From the NCBI GenBank assembly GCA_965246835.1, contig CBDFFQ010000002.1, positions 248,001 to 312,000 on the forward strand: 64,000 nt of DNA, read 5' to 3'. Shown here in pieces: positions 17,964-25,437 of this stretch. The DNA is from JANPPS01 sp965246835 (lineage in GTDB: Bacteria > Pseudomonadota > Alphaproteobacteria > Acetobacterales > Acetobacteraceae). A model generated the notes under the pieces. It ran no database searches. It was not told where the DNA came from and saw only the letters and a list, made by a program, of their open reading frames with translations. How positions within the stretch are numbered: position 1 is the first letter of the stretch; each line of letters opens with the position of its first letter. The position numbers were made by a program, and so were the translations under genes.

Positions 17964-18602
17964 TTACCGCCTGTCGCTGGCCCGGGCGATGGCGTCGTTC
18001 ATGGCGCGCACGCCCGCCCCGGGGCCATCCGGATACGACCAGACGGCCCCCACCACCGCCAGGAAGGCCGCCCCGGCCGTTACCAACGGTGCGCAATTCC
18101 CCGCCGAGATGCCGCCGATCGCGACCGCCGGCAACTCCATCAGCTCCGACCACCACTGCAGCAACGACGGGTCCGCCTGCGTGGGCGCATCCTTGGTCGT
18201 GGTCGGGAAGAACGCGCCGAACGCCACGTAGTCCGCCCCGGCCTCCCCGGCCCGCATCGCGAGGTCCCGGCTGTCATGGCATGTGACGCCCAAGGTCAGC
18301 TTCGGCCCCAACAGCGCCCGCGCCGCGCCGGCCTCCATGTCCGTCTGCCCGACATGCGCCCCGTCGGCGCCGCACGGCACGACCAGATCGGCCCGGTCAT
18401 TCAGCAGGAACGCCACGCCCCGGGACTGCGTGACCGGCCGCAGCGCCTCGATCGTGCGGCGCCAGTGATCATCGCTCGCATCCTTCAGCCGGAGCTGGAC
18501 GGCAGCGACGTCCCCGCCATCCAGCGCCTGGGCCAGCGTGCCGGCGAAATCCGGACCCGCGCTTGTGGGCGTGACCAGATAGAGCCGGCACGGATCGGTC
18601 AT
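17964..18602 (-). CDS. thiE: Thiamine phosphate synthase
   Basis: A cytoplasmic enzyme of 212 residues. It joins the pyrimidine pyrophosphate and thiazole phosphate to give thiamine monophosphate. It is a TIM barrel with the family pattern: LYLVTP near the N-terminus, VQLRLKD, FLLNDRADL, GAHVGQTDM, LGVTCHD, YVAFGAFFPTTTK and AIGGISAGN near the C-terminus. The expected pyrophosphate-binding residues in the VQLRLK and NDR segments are present. ATG 18602 lies 14 bases after the end of the aldolase gene, so it is probably co-transcribed with it. No other thi gene and no TPP riboswitch is visible here. Confidence 0.92.
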   Translation of the reverse strand: MTDPCRLYLVTPTSAGPDFAGTLAQALDGGDVAAVQLRLKDASDDHWRRTIEALRPVTQSRGVAFLLNDRADLVVPCGADGAHVGQTDMEAGAARALLGPKLTLGVTCHDSRDLAMRAGEAGADYVAFGAFFPTTTKDAPTQADPSLLQWWSELMELPAVAIGGISAGNCAPLVTAGAAFLAVVGAVWSYPDGPGAGVRAMNDAIARASDRR

Positions 18603-18616
18603 TACTGGCCCTGCCA

Positions 18617-19537
18617 CTACTGTCCGTGATAGATCCCGATGATCTTCTCCAGCATCGCCAACGCCTCGGCCCGCGGGCGCTGGAAGGTGTTGCGGCCGAT
18701 GATGCTGCCATTGGAGCCGCCATCGCGCAGGCCGCGAATGCCGGTGTACAAATGCTCGAGGTCCCCGCCGAACTCGCCGCCGGAGAACACCACGATCCGC
18801 CGGCCGTTGAAGCAGCACTGCACCACGTGCTTCACCCGCGCGGCCAAGGTCGAGATGTCGATGTTCTGCGTGGCGTAGGTCTTCTTCGCGGCCTCGAGGC
18901 TCACGACCTCGGTCGGCGGCTTCACCTTGATGATGTGGGCGCCCATCAGCGCCGCCATGTGCGCGGCATAGGCGCAGATATCGACCGCGGTTTCGCCGGC
19001 CTTGTCGATGCCGGGGCCGCGCGGATAGCTCCACACCACGACCGCGAGCCCGGCATCCTTCGCCTCCTCCGCGAGGTCCCGCAGCTCTTCCATCTGCTCG
19101 AACGCGTATTCGCTGCCCGGGTAGATGGTGAAGCCGATCGCCGCGCAGCCGAGCCGCAGCGCATCGGACACGGAGGCCGTGACGGCCTGGTCCTTCTCGG
19201 TCGCCAGGCTGTTGCTGCTGTTCATCTTGAGGATGGTCGGGATGGCGCCCGCGAAGGTGCCGGCCCCGGCCTCGATCATCCCGAGCGGCGCCGCATACGC
19301 ATTGAGCCCGGCGTCGATCGCCAGTTGGAAATGGTAATGCGGGTCGTAAGCGGCGGGGTTCGGCGCGAAGCTGCGAGCCGGGCCGTGCTCGAAGCCCTGA
19401 TCCACCGGCAGGATCACGAGCTTACCGGTGCCGCCGAGCTTGCCGGCCATCAGCATGCGGGCGAGGTTCGCCTTCGTGCCGGGATTGTCGCTCTCGTAAT
19501 TGTCGAGAATGGCCTTGACCGGTCCGCTGATCTTCAT
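18617..19537 (-). CDS. fbaB: Class I fructose-bisphosphate aldolase (DhnA/FbaB type)
   Basis: A cytoplasmic glycolytic/gluconeogenic enzyme of 306 residues. It cleaves fructose-1,6-bisphosphate to dihydroxyacetone phosphate and glyceraldehyde-3-phosphate through a Schiff base. It has the DhnA-type pattern: LVILPVDQGFEHGP near the N-terminus, TIYPGSE, VVVWSYPRGP, and the lysine region HIIKVKPPTE where the Schiff-base lysine is expected. RRIVVFSGGE and GSIIGRNTFQRP form the phosphate-binding end. ATG 19537 follows an AGGGG ribosome-binding site. It sits between an unknown gene (10-base gap) and thiE (14-base gap), a compact minus-strand operon. Confidence 0.92.
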   Translation of the reverse strand: MKISGPVKAILDNYESDNPGTKANLARMLMAGKLGGTGKLVILPVDQGFEHGPARSFAPNPAAYDPHYHFQLAIDAGLNAYAAPLGMIEAGAGTFAGAIPTILKMNSSNSLATEKDQAVTASVSDALRLGCAAIGFTIYPGSEYAFEQMEELRDLAEEAKDAGLAVVVWSYPRGPGIDKAGETAVDICAYAAHMAALMGAHIIKVKPPTEVVSLEAAKKTYATQNIDISTLAARVKHVVQCCFNGRRIVVFSGGEFGGDLEHLYTGIRGLRDGGSNGSIIGRNTFQRPRAEALAMLEKIIGIYHGQ

Positions 19538-19547
19538 GGCTTCGCCC

Positions 19548-19946
19548 CTAGCTGGTTGGGGCCGGATTAGCCGATCCCAGCCAAGCGGCCAAGTGCCGCC
19601 GGGCACCGCGCTGCGCGAGATCGAGCGACGGAGGTGCCGCTGGCAGCACGAGGGCGCCGTGCCGGGCCGCTCGCTCCGCCACGTCGTCGAACGCCGGGCC
19701 AGGCGCCAGCACGAACAGGCGGCAACCGATGCCGAGCGCCTCCAGGACGCGGGCGCCGGACTCGCCACAATCCAGGATGTCATGGACGCCGGGGCGCGCC
19801 ACCGCGGCCACGACCTCCCGCCACCAGGCGCACCCGGCATATGCCGCCGCGTTGGGACCCGACAGCAGCGTGACGGGAGTGCCGGCCGCCACGGCCGCCT
19901 GCGCATCGTTCAGCCCGTGGATCATCACAGCTGGCGGCAGCTTCAC
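19548..19946 (-). CDS. Conserved hypothetical protein upstream of aldolase
   Basis: The product is about 132 residues from GTG 19946, or 125 from ATG 19925. It is rich in Ala and Gly and has an alternating hydrophobic pattern suggesting a small alpha/beta fold: TLLSGPNAAAYAGCAWW, then VHDILDCGESGARVLEALGIG, then FVLAPGP. There is no signal peptide or membrane segment. Cys and Asp in ILDCGES are the most distinctive residues. It precedes the aldolase by 10 bases and is likely co-transcribed with it and thiE. I recall similar unnamed genes beside aldolases in related bacteria, but no function is known to me. Confidence 0.65.
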   Translation of the reverse strand: MKLPPAVMIHGLNDAQAAVAAGTPVTLLSGPNAAAYAGCAWWREVVAAVARPGVHDILDCGESGARVLEALGIGCRLFVLAPGPAFDDVAERAARHGALVLPAAPPSLDLAQRGARRHLAAWLGSANPAPTS

Positions 19947-20008
19947 GCTTGACCTCGGGGGTCCCAGAGGGTTTGAGATAGCGGGATGACCAAATCGGGA
20001 GACTCCAC

Positions 20009-20167
20009 ATGAGCGATTCCGAGCCCGACGCCGCCGACCGGCTCGAAGCCGCGCTGGGCCGCATCGCCGCCCGCGCCGCCGTGCCGCCGCCGGTCCCCGC
20101 CAACCCCGAGATCGCCCCGCGGCTCGACGCCGTGATCGCGCGGTTACGCGACGCGCTCGACGCATAG
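20009..20167 (+). CDS. Small protein of 52 residues upstream of zapA
   Basis: A short frame runs from ATG 20009 to TAG 20167, with GGAG 9 bases before the start. The product is acidic and helical at its N-terminus (SDSEPDAADRLEAALGRIA), has a proline-rich middle, and ends in an amphipathic helix. It lies 8 bases before zapA and in the same direction. A small helical protein gene before zapA is common in alphaproteobacteria, so a role with ZapA at the division ring is possible but unproven. Confidence 0.6.
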   Translation: MSDSEPDAADRLEAALGRIAARAAVPPPVPANPEIAPRLDAVIARLRDALDA

Positions 20168-20175
20168 GAACCCCC

Positions 20176-20499
20176 ATGGCCCAGCTTTCGATCAAGATCA
20201 ACGGCTACGCCTACACCCTCGGCTGTGCGGACGGCCAGGAGGCGCATCTGGAAGCGATGGCGCAGGAGGTGGCGGATCGTGTCGATCGGATCAAAGAGCT
20301 CGGCAGTCCGAGCGGGGAGGGGCGCCTACTGGTGCAGGCGGCGCTGCTGATGGCCGATGAGCTGCATGACCTCAAGGCGGAGATGGCCGCGCTACGTAAG
20401 GGCAAGCCCATCAGCGCGGACGACAAGCGCCTACAGGGTCGGCTCAGCAAGCTGGCCGCGCGTGCAGAACAGGTTGCGGCAGACCTCGAGCAACACTAG
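20176..20499 (+). CDS. zapA: Cell division protein ZapA
   Basis: A cytoplasmic protein of 107 residues that stabilises the FtsZ ring. The N-terminal globular part begins QLSIKINGYAYTLGCADGQE, the conserved ZapA opening. A VDRIKELG segment follows, and the C-terminus is a long coiled-coil helix that mediates tetramerisation. The length is normal for the family. Downstream comes a 6S RNA and then the formyl-THF cyclo-ligase gene, the same order as in many proteobacteria. Confidence 0.9.
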   Translation: MAQLSIKINGYAYTLGCADGQEAHLEAMAQEVADRVDRIKELGSPSGEGRLLVQAALLMADELHDLKAEMAALRKGKPISADDKRLQGRLSKLAARAEQVAADLEQH

Positions 20500-20504
20500 A
20501 TCAT

Positions 20505-20663
20505 GTGCGGGGCTGCCCGGCGCGTCAGGCACTTCACCCCCGGGGCCAATAAGCACTCTCCCGGGAGCTGGCTCTGTCATGATCGTGGTCATGGTAACCG
20601 GCGCCCACCTGCGCAAGCAGGCTTCGGGAGGGTGAGACGCCAACGGCCAGGGCGGCTCCACTG
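20505..20663 (+). ncRNA. ssrS: 6S RNA
   Basis: The gap between zapA and the 5-formyl-THF cyclo-ligase gene is the classic 6S RNA locus. The ends can pair: GGGGCTGCCC (20509-20518) with GGGCGGCTCC (20650-20659), ten pairs including two G-U. Between them lie a largely unpaired centre and an inner hairpin around CCTGCGCAAGCAGG. The segment CTTCGGGAGGGTGAGAC near the 3' side resembles known alphaproteobacterial 6S RNAs. Length (about 155-160 nt) fits. In the family it binds the housekeeping RNA polymerase and mimics an open promoter. Exact ends are estimates. Confidence 0.75.
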
Positions 20664-20674
20664 AATTCCGCTAC

Positions 20675-21217
20675 ATGAACCCTGAGAAGATGCCCATGCG
20701 GGCGCGGATGCGTCGGTTGCGCGGCGGGCTCGATCCGGCCTGGGGTGCTGCTGCCGGCGAGCATCTTCTGGCACGCTGCCCGCCGCCGCCCGGCGCCGTT
20801 GTGGCCGGGTTCTGGCCGATGGGCTCGGAGATCGACATTCGGCCCCTGCTGCATGAATTGGCGGCCCGCGGGACCGTGGTGCTGCCCGTCACGCCGGCCG
20901 CGGGACAGAAACTCCGGTTTCGGCGCTGGCAACCCGGCGACCCCATGGTGGCCGAGCCGTTCGGCACGATGGCGCCGACGGGGGAGGAGATGGTCCCCGA
21001 TATCCTGCTGGTGCCGTTGCTGGCGTTCGACGAGCACGGCTACCGGCTGGGGTATGGCGGCGGCTTCTATGATCGCACGCTGGCGGGGTTGCCGGGCCGG
21101 ATGACGATCGGGTGCGCTTTTGCGGCGCAGCAGGTGGACAGGGTGCCGCGGGAACCCCATGACATCAGGCTCGACGCGGTCGCGACCGAGCGGGGCGTGC
21201 TGTTCTTCAAGGACTGA
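20675..21217 (+). CDS. fau: 5-formyltetrahydrofolate cyclo-ligase
   Basis: A cytoplasmic enzyme of 180 residues that converts 5-formyl-THF to 5,10-methenyl-THF using ATP. The signature GYGGGFYDRTL is intact near residue 130. The N-terminal basic helix (MRARMRRLR) is expected. PMGSEIDIRPLL and LVPLLAFDEHGYRLGYGG are family segments, and the end contains HDIRLDAVATERG. The position after 6S RNA matches the conserved ygfE-ssrS-ygfA arrangement. The stop is followed after one base by the phosphoesterase gene start. Confidence 0.93.
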   Translation: MNPEKMPMRARMRRLRGGLDPAWGAAAGEHLLARCPPPPGAVVAGFWPMGSEIDIRPLLHELAARGTVVLPVTPAAGQKLRFRRWQPGDPMVAEPFGTMAPTGEEMVPDILLVPLLAFDEHGYRLGYGGGFYDRTLAGLPGRMTIGCAFAAQQVDRVPREPHDIRLDAVATERGVLFFKD

Positions 21218-21218
21218 G

Positions 21219-22064
21219 ATGCGGATTTTGTTTCTGGGCGACGTCGTGGGCCGCTCCGGCCGGGACGCGGTGGTGGCGGCGTTGCCGGGATTGCGGGCCA
21301 CGCTGCGGGCGGATCTGGTGGTGGTGAACGGCGAGAATGCCAGCCACGGCTTCGGCCTCGCGCCCGATATGGCGGAGGCGTTCCTGCGCGCCGGCGCCGA
21401 CGCGATCACGCTCGGCAACCATGCCTGGGACCGCAAAGAGCTGATCCCCTACATCGCGCAGCAGCCGAAGGTGATCCGGCCGCTCAATTTCCCGCCGGGC
21501 ACGCCGGGCGCCGGGTCCGTGGTGGTGACGCTGGCGGATGGGCGGCAGGCGCTGGTGCTGAATGCCATGGGCCGGCTGTTCATGGACCCGCTGGACTGCC
21601 CGTTCCGCGGCACGGCGGAGCTGCTGTCCCGTTACAAGCTGGGCGCCAGCGTGGCCGCGATCCTGTGCGACTTCCATGCCGAGGCGTCGAGCGAAAAGCT
21701 CGCCTACGCTCATTCCTTCGATGGCCAGGTGTCGGTCGTGGTGGGCACGCATACCCATGTGCCGACCGCGGATCACCAGGTCCTGGCGCTGGGCACCGCG
21801 TTCCAGTCCGACGCCGGCATGTGCGGTGACTACGATAGCGTGATCGGCATGCAGAAGGAGCATTCCGCCGCCCGGTTCTGGCGCAAGATGCCCGGCGAAC
21901 GCATGGCCCCGGCCGAGGGTATCGCCACGCTATGTGGCCTGTTCGTGGTAACGGATGACCGCACTGGGCTTGCGGTCAGCGCCGAGCCGCTGCGCGTGGG
22001 GGGGCGACTGTCTTCGGTGATGCCGCTGGGTGAACACATCCCTCCCAATCCCGACGAAGCCTGA
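21219..22064 (+). CDS. YmdB family metallophosphoesterase
   Basis: The product is 281 residues of the calcineurin-like YmdB type, which hydrolyses 2',3'-cyclic nucleotides in Bacillus. Metal-binding motifs occur in order: FLGDVVGRSG, VNGENASHG, LGNHAWD, DFHAEASSEK and GTHTHVPTAD. ATG 21219 follows the cyclo-ligase stop by one base, so the two are coupled. The product is cytoplasmic (no signal). The B. subtilis protein affects biofilm and motility choice; a similar role here is only possible. Confidence 0.9.
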   Translation: MRILFLGDVVGRSGRDAVVAALPGLRATLRADLVVVNGENASHGFGLAPDMAEAFLRAGADAITLGNHAWDRKELIPYIAQQPKVIRPLNFPPGTPGAGSVVVTLADGRQALVLNAMGRLFMDPLDCPFRGTAELLSRYKLGASVAAILCDFHAEASSEKLAYAHSFDGQVSVVVGTHTHVPTADHQVLALGTAFQSDAGMCGDYDSVIGMQKEHSAARFWRKMPGERMAPAEGIATLCGLFVVTDDRTGLAVSAEPLRVGGRLSSVMPLGEHIPPNPDEA

Positions 22065-22120
22065 CGCCGTCGCCGCTTTCGGACGCGGTATGCTCTGCAT
22101 GCTGCAGCAGGATGGCCCCG

Positions 22121-22309
22121 ATGGACTTTGGAGCGAGCGAGCAATGGCTGCGTCACCCGGCTTTCGCGACCGGGGCTGCCATTCTGGTGACGGGTCTGGG
22201 CTGCACGATCCGGCGACTTCTGACCGGAGCATGGTTCTCCGACGGTGGCGGCGACGGCTTCGGCTCGGATAGCGACTCCGATGGCGGAGGGGATTGCGGG
22301 ACGGATTAG
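22121..22309 (+). CDS. Small membrane protein with Gly/Asp/Ser-rich tail
   Basis: A short frame of 62 residues from ATG 22121; ATG 22112 is in the same frame. A GCAGGATGG purine stretch lies before 22121. Residues about 14-32 form one hydrophobic segment (FATGAAILVTGLGC), followed by Arg-Arg (inside-positive). The C-terminal 22 residues are almost only Gly, Asp and Ser with one Cys. This layout recurs in short membrane proteins of alphaproteobacteria. It lies alone between the phosphoesterase and the convergent GGDEF-EAL gene. Function is unknown. Confidence 0.5.
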   Translation: MDFGASEQWLRHPAFATGAAILVTGLGCTIRRLLTGAWFSDGGGDGFGSDSDSDGGGDCGTD

Positions 22310-22312
22310 GGG

Positions 22313-24655
22313 TCAGAGCGGGCACGCCGTCAGCATCGCCGCCACTTCACGCTGCGGCTTTGGCTGGCTGAACAGATAGCCCTGCAGCTCGCCGCAGCCT
22401 TCGGCCCGCAAGGCGGCAAGCTGTTCCGGCGTCTCGACCCCTTCCGCATTCACGGCGATCCCGAGCGACCGGCCTAGCCCGATCACGGCCCTGACGATGG
22501 CGAGGCAATCCCCGTGATCGGCCATACCGCGGACGAAGGACTGGTCGATCTTGATCTTGTCGAACGGGAAGCGGCGCAAGTAGCTGAGCGACGAGTAGCC
22601 GGTGCCGAAATCGTCCATCGCGATCCGCGACCCGAGGCCGCGCAGCTCGTGCAACGTCGAGAGCGCCGCATCGTCATCCTGCAACAGCACGGATTCCGTG
22701 ATCTCGAGTTCGAGCCGGTGGGCAGGCAGGCCCGAATGGGCCAAGGCTTCGGCCACGTCGTCTACAAGGATACGGCTGGTGAATTGGGCCGGGGAGAGGT
22801 TCACCGCGACCTTCAACTCGCCCGGCCACGAGGCTGCGTCCTGGCACGCCTGCTGGAGCACCCAGGCGCCGATCGCGCCGATCAGGCCGGTTTCTTCCGC
22901 CAAGGGGATGAAGATGGCCGGGCTGACCAGACCCCGCTCCGGATGTTGCCAGCGCAGCAGAGCCTCGAACCCGCTGATGATTCCGGTGCTGGCCCTCACC
23001 AATGGCTGGTAGAACACCATCAGCTGCCGCTCCGCCAGGGCGCGGCGTAGATCGACTTCCAGCGCGCGGCGGGTTTGCATGCGCGCGTCCATCTTCGCCT
23101 CGAAGAACCGGAACGTCGCCCGCCCCTCCGCCTTTGCGCGATGCAGCGCGAGATCCGCGCATTTCAACAGCGTCTCCGCCGTGACGGTGGCCGCACCGTC
23201 GCTGAGCGCGATCCCGATGCTGGCCGAAATGCTGAGCGGCTCACCCGGCAGATCGAACGGCGTGGCCAGGCTTTCGAACACGCGCCGCGCCAGGGCCGTG
23301 GCGTCCGTCGGCTGGCGCGCGCTTTCCTGCACGATCACGAACTCGTCCCCGCCCATGTGGATGACGAGGTCCGATTCGCGGGTGCACTCCTTCAGCCGCT
23401 CCGCCATCCGGCACAGCAAGGCGTCTCCGACGGCATGGCCGTAGCTGTCGTTGATGCTCTTGAACCGGTCGAGGTCGATGGAGAGGATGGCCAAGCCTTC
23501 GTTCCGCCGGGCACGCGCGAGGGCTGCCGGCATGTATTCGGTAAATAGAAGCCGGTTCGGCAAGCCGGTGAGCCGGTCGTGGCGGGCCATGTGCGCGAGG
23601 CGCGCCTCCGTGGCCCGCCGTTCCGTCGCATCCTCGAACGTCGTGACCCAGCCACCACCCGCGATGGGGCGCTGGGCCAGGTCGATGATGCGGCCATCCG
23701 GAAGGTCAGCCGACAGCACGGCCTCCTGACCGGACGATACCACGCCGCGCAGGGTTGCGCTTCCAGGGCCCGGCGGCATCTGGTCGGCGGTGGCGTGGGC
23801 CGGCGGGGCGCCGAACATTTCGATGAAGCGGCGGTTGGCGACCGTCAGGCGGCCGTCCCCATCGAACAGGCACAGGCCTTGCCCCATGTTGTCGAGCGCT
23901 GCTTCGAACCGGGTGTGCTGAGCCGCGATCTGGCCGGCATGGCTGACGCTCTGGTCGGCCATCAACTGCCGGATGTGCGCGAGGGCGCCGGCGATGCTGT
24001 CCTGCATCGTAGCCAGCGCGCGCATGAGTTCCGCAGGCTCCCCCTTGCCGCGCGCGACGATGACGTTGTCCAGCCGCCCATCGGCGATCGCCTTCGCGAC
24101 CAGAACGGCCCGGCGCACCGGCGGCGCGATCAGCGCCCCAAGAAGAAAGGTTACGATCAGTCCCAGGATCAACGACACCACGATCGCGAGGGTCGTCTCG
24201 CTGGCCTGCCGCTGCACCAGCTCGCCCACGTTGCGGCGATACCGGAAGCCGTCTGCGGCAAAGGTTTCCACGACGAGCTCGAACATATCGGCGATGCGGC
24301 CGGCCATCGCGCGTCGCTCATGGAGGACCGCGATCGCCGGCAACGCACCGATCTGCTGGGCGAGCTCGACCGCCTGGGCGCGGCCCACCGGCGACATGGC
24401 GCGGTCCCGGGCCACGGCCAGATCTTCCTGCAGGCTTGTCCAGCGCTCGTCATCCGCCGGGAGCTGACCGTTGGATAGCTGCGTGAAGGTCACCTGTGCC
24501 GATCGCAGATAGCTCGTACCAAGGGCCGCATCGTCGTAGATGCGGAGCGCCAACGCCGCCAGATTGCGGTGTTCATGCTGCGCGAAAAGGCCGAGCGATC
24601 CTGTCAGGGCTGTGAGGACAAGGCAGCCCGCCAGGATTTTCGTTCGAATGTTCAA
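22313..24655 (-). CDS. Membrane GGDEF-EAL cyclic-di-GMP protein with HAMP and PAS domains
   Basis: The product is 780 residues. A first membrane helix (about 7-25), a periplasmic domain of about 130 residues and a second helix (about 157-180) are followed by HAMP, then a PAS-like domain (about 250-340). The diguanylate cyclase domain has an intact GGDEF at 435-439. The EAL phosphodiesterase domain has EAL at 564-566, plus DDFGTGYSS and NAEGVET, so both activities look possible. ATG 24655 is 23 bases after the cupredoxin stop, in line with DUF3034, globin and cupredoxin genes. The periplasmic domain is a good candidate to sense the state of those exported proteins; this is inference. Confidence 0.92.
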   Translation of the reverse strand: MNIRTKILAGCLVLTALTGSLGLFAQHEHRNLAALALRIYDDAALGTSYLRSAQVTFTQLSNGQLPADDERWTSLQEDLAVARDRAMSPVGRAQAVELAQQIGALPAIAVLHERRAMAGRIADMFELVVETFAADGFRYRRNVGELVQRQASETTLAIVVSLILGLIVTFLLGALIAPPVRRAVLVAKAIADGRLDNVIVARGKGEPAELMRALATMQDSIAGALAHIRQLMADQSVSHAGQIAAQHTRFEAALDNMGQGLCLFDGDGRLTVANRRFIEMFGAPPAHATADQMPPGPGSATLRGVVSSGQEAVLSADLPDGRIIDLAQRPIAGGGWVTTFEDATERRATEARLAHMARHDRLTGLPNRLLFTEYMPAALARARRNEGLAILSIDLDRFKSINDSYGHAVGDALLCRMAERLKECTRESDLVIHMGGDEFVIVQESARQPTDATALARRVFESLATPFDLPGEPLSISASIGIALSDGAATVTAETLLKCADLALHRAKAEGRATFRFFEAKMDARMQTRRALEVDLRRALAERQLMVFYQPLVRASTGIISGFEALLRWQHPERGLVSPAIFIPLAEETGLIGAIGAWVLQQACQDAASWPGELKVAVNLSPAQFTSRILVDDVAEALAHSGLPAHRLELEITESVLLQDDDAALSTLHELRGLGSRIAMDDFGTGYSSLSYLRRFPFDKIKIDQSFVRGMADHGDCLAIVRAVIGLGRSLGIAVNAEGVETPEQLAALRAEGCGELQGYLFSQPKPQREVAAMLTACPL

Positions 24656-24678
24656 GGCTCGAGCCCCAGTGCCATAGG

Positions 24679-24999
24679 TCAGCGAACGTCGACGGTCAAA
24701 ATCATCTTCGGGTGGATATGGCAGCGGACCTGGAACGTGCCTGCCACCGGAAACGGGACCTCGACCCCTTCGCCCGGCCCCTTCTCGACCGTGTCGAAGC
24801 TGAAACTGGGTGCACTGGCGTAAACCTGGTGGACGAACTGGTCTTCGTTGAGGAACCTGACCGTATCGCCCCGGGCGATCTGCAGCGCCGATTGCGCGAA
24901 AGCCCGGCCCCGCTGCGAGACCGCGACGGTCCCGCCCGCCAAGGCCGAGGTCGTGAGGAGGACCGCCGCGAGAATGGGGAGGGCAAAGGTTCTTGTCAT
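24679..24999 (-). CDS. Exported cupredoxin (plastocyanin/azurin-like)
   Basis: A periplasmic blue-copper-type protein of 106 residues. The signal peptide ends about residue 21 (ALA). The mature part is a short beta barrel with the copper ligands visible: His57 in FVHQV, then Cys93, His96 and Met99 in the loop CHIHPKM. This Cys-x-x-His-x-x-Met loop is the type-1 site of short-loop cupredoxins, so electron transfer is likely. It lies 10 bases after the globin gene and before the GGDEF-EAL gene. Its redox partner is unknown; the exported globin next door is the obvious candidate. Confidence 0.87.
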   Translation of the reverse strand: MTRTFALPILAAVLLTTSALAGGTVAVSQRGRAFAQSALQIARGDTVRFLNEDQFVHQVYASAPSFSFDTVEKGPGEGVEVPFPVAGTFQVRCHIHPKMILTVDVR

Positions 25000-25009
25000 G
25001 ATGGGTCCC

Positions 25010-25435
25010 TCAACGGGTTACGATGTCGCGTTGCATGGGCGCCAGGCGGGCCAGTAAGCGGTTCTGGATGCGGTAGGGAACGCCCACCTCCTCCATCGCA
25101 GCCTGCAGGTCCTCCGCCACGGCGTTGAATTTCGCACGGTCGATGGCGAGGCCGCGGTGAGCGTCTGCCATCGGGCGCCCGCGATAGGTGCAGGTGCCCC
25201 CGGCAACGACGCAGAGATGCGTGGTCAGCATCGTTTGCAGGCGGTCCATGTTGATGTTGTCGAACTCCGCCCTGATCCGATCATCGGCCAAGAAATTGCG
25301 GGTCGAGAGCGAGACGATGCGGGCGATGCCGGGCTCACCACCCAGACGATCGAACAGCTCGTCTTCGGCGACCGCGACGGATGCGATCGTAACTCCCGTC
25401 AACAGCAGAATCGCATGGGCGAAAGTGAGGCGCAT
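25010..25435 (-). CDS. Exported group 1 truncated haemoglobin
   Basis: The product is 141 residues from ATG 25435 (GTG 25438 is an alternative). A hydrophobic signal peptide of about 23 residues ends AVA before ED. The mature domain follows the TrHb1 pattern: LFDRLGGEPGIARIVS at its start and GRPMADAHRGLAI, where His93 is the expected proximal haem ligand. Cys75 and Cys82 flank a short loop before it and could form a disulfide in the periplasm. Most truncated haemoglobins are cytoplasmic, so export is unusual. Likely ligands are O2 or NO. Its start lies just after the DUF3034 stop (TAGTGATG). Confidence 0.87.
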   Translation of the reverse strand: MRLTFAHAILLLTGVTIASVAVAEDELFDRLGGEPGIARIVSLSTRNFLADDRIRAEFDNINMDRLQTMLTTHLCVVAGGTCTYRGRPMADAHRGLAIDRAKFNAVAEDLQAAMEEVGVPYRIQNRLLARLAPMQRDIVTR

Positions 25436-25437
25436 CA

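Noticed and set aside
17928..17966. T-rich tandem repeat (CCCGTCTTTTT type) as a possible CRISPR or phase-variable tract
   Set aside because: Only about two and a half short copies without spacers. It is better seen as terminator tail plus the end of thiE.
18603..18616. TPP riboswitch for thiE
   Set aside because: The gap to the aldolase gene is only 14 bases, too short, and thiE appears to be read from an upstream promoter.
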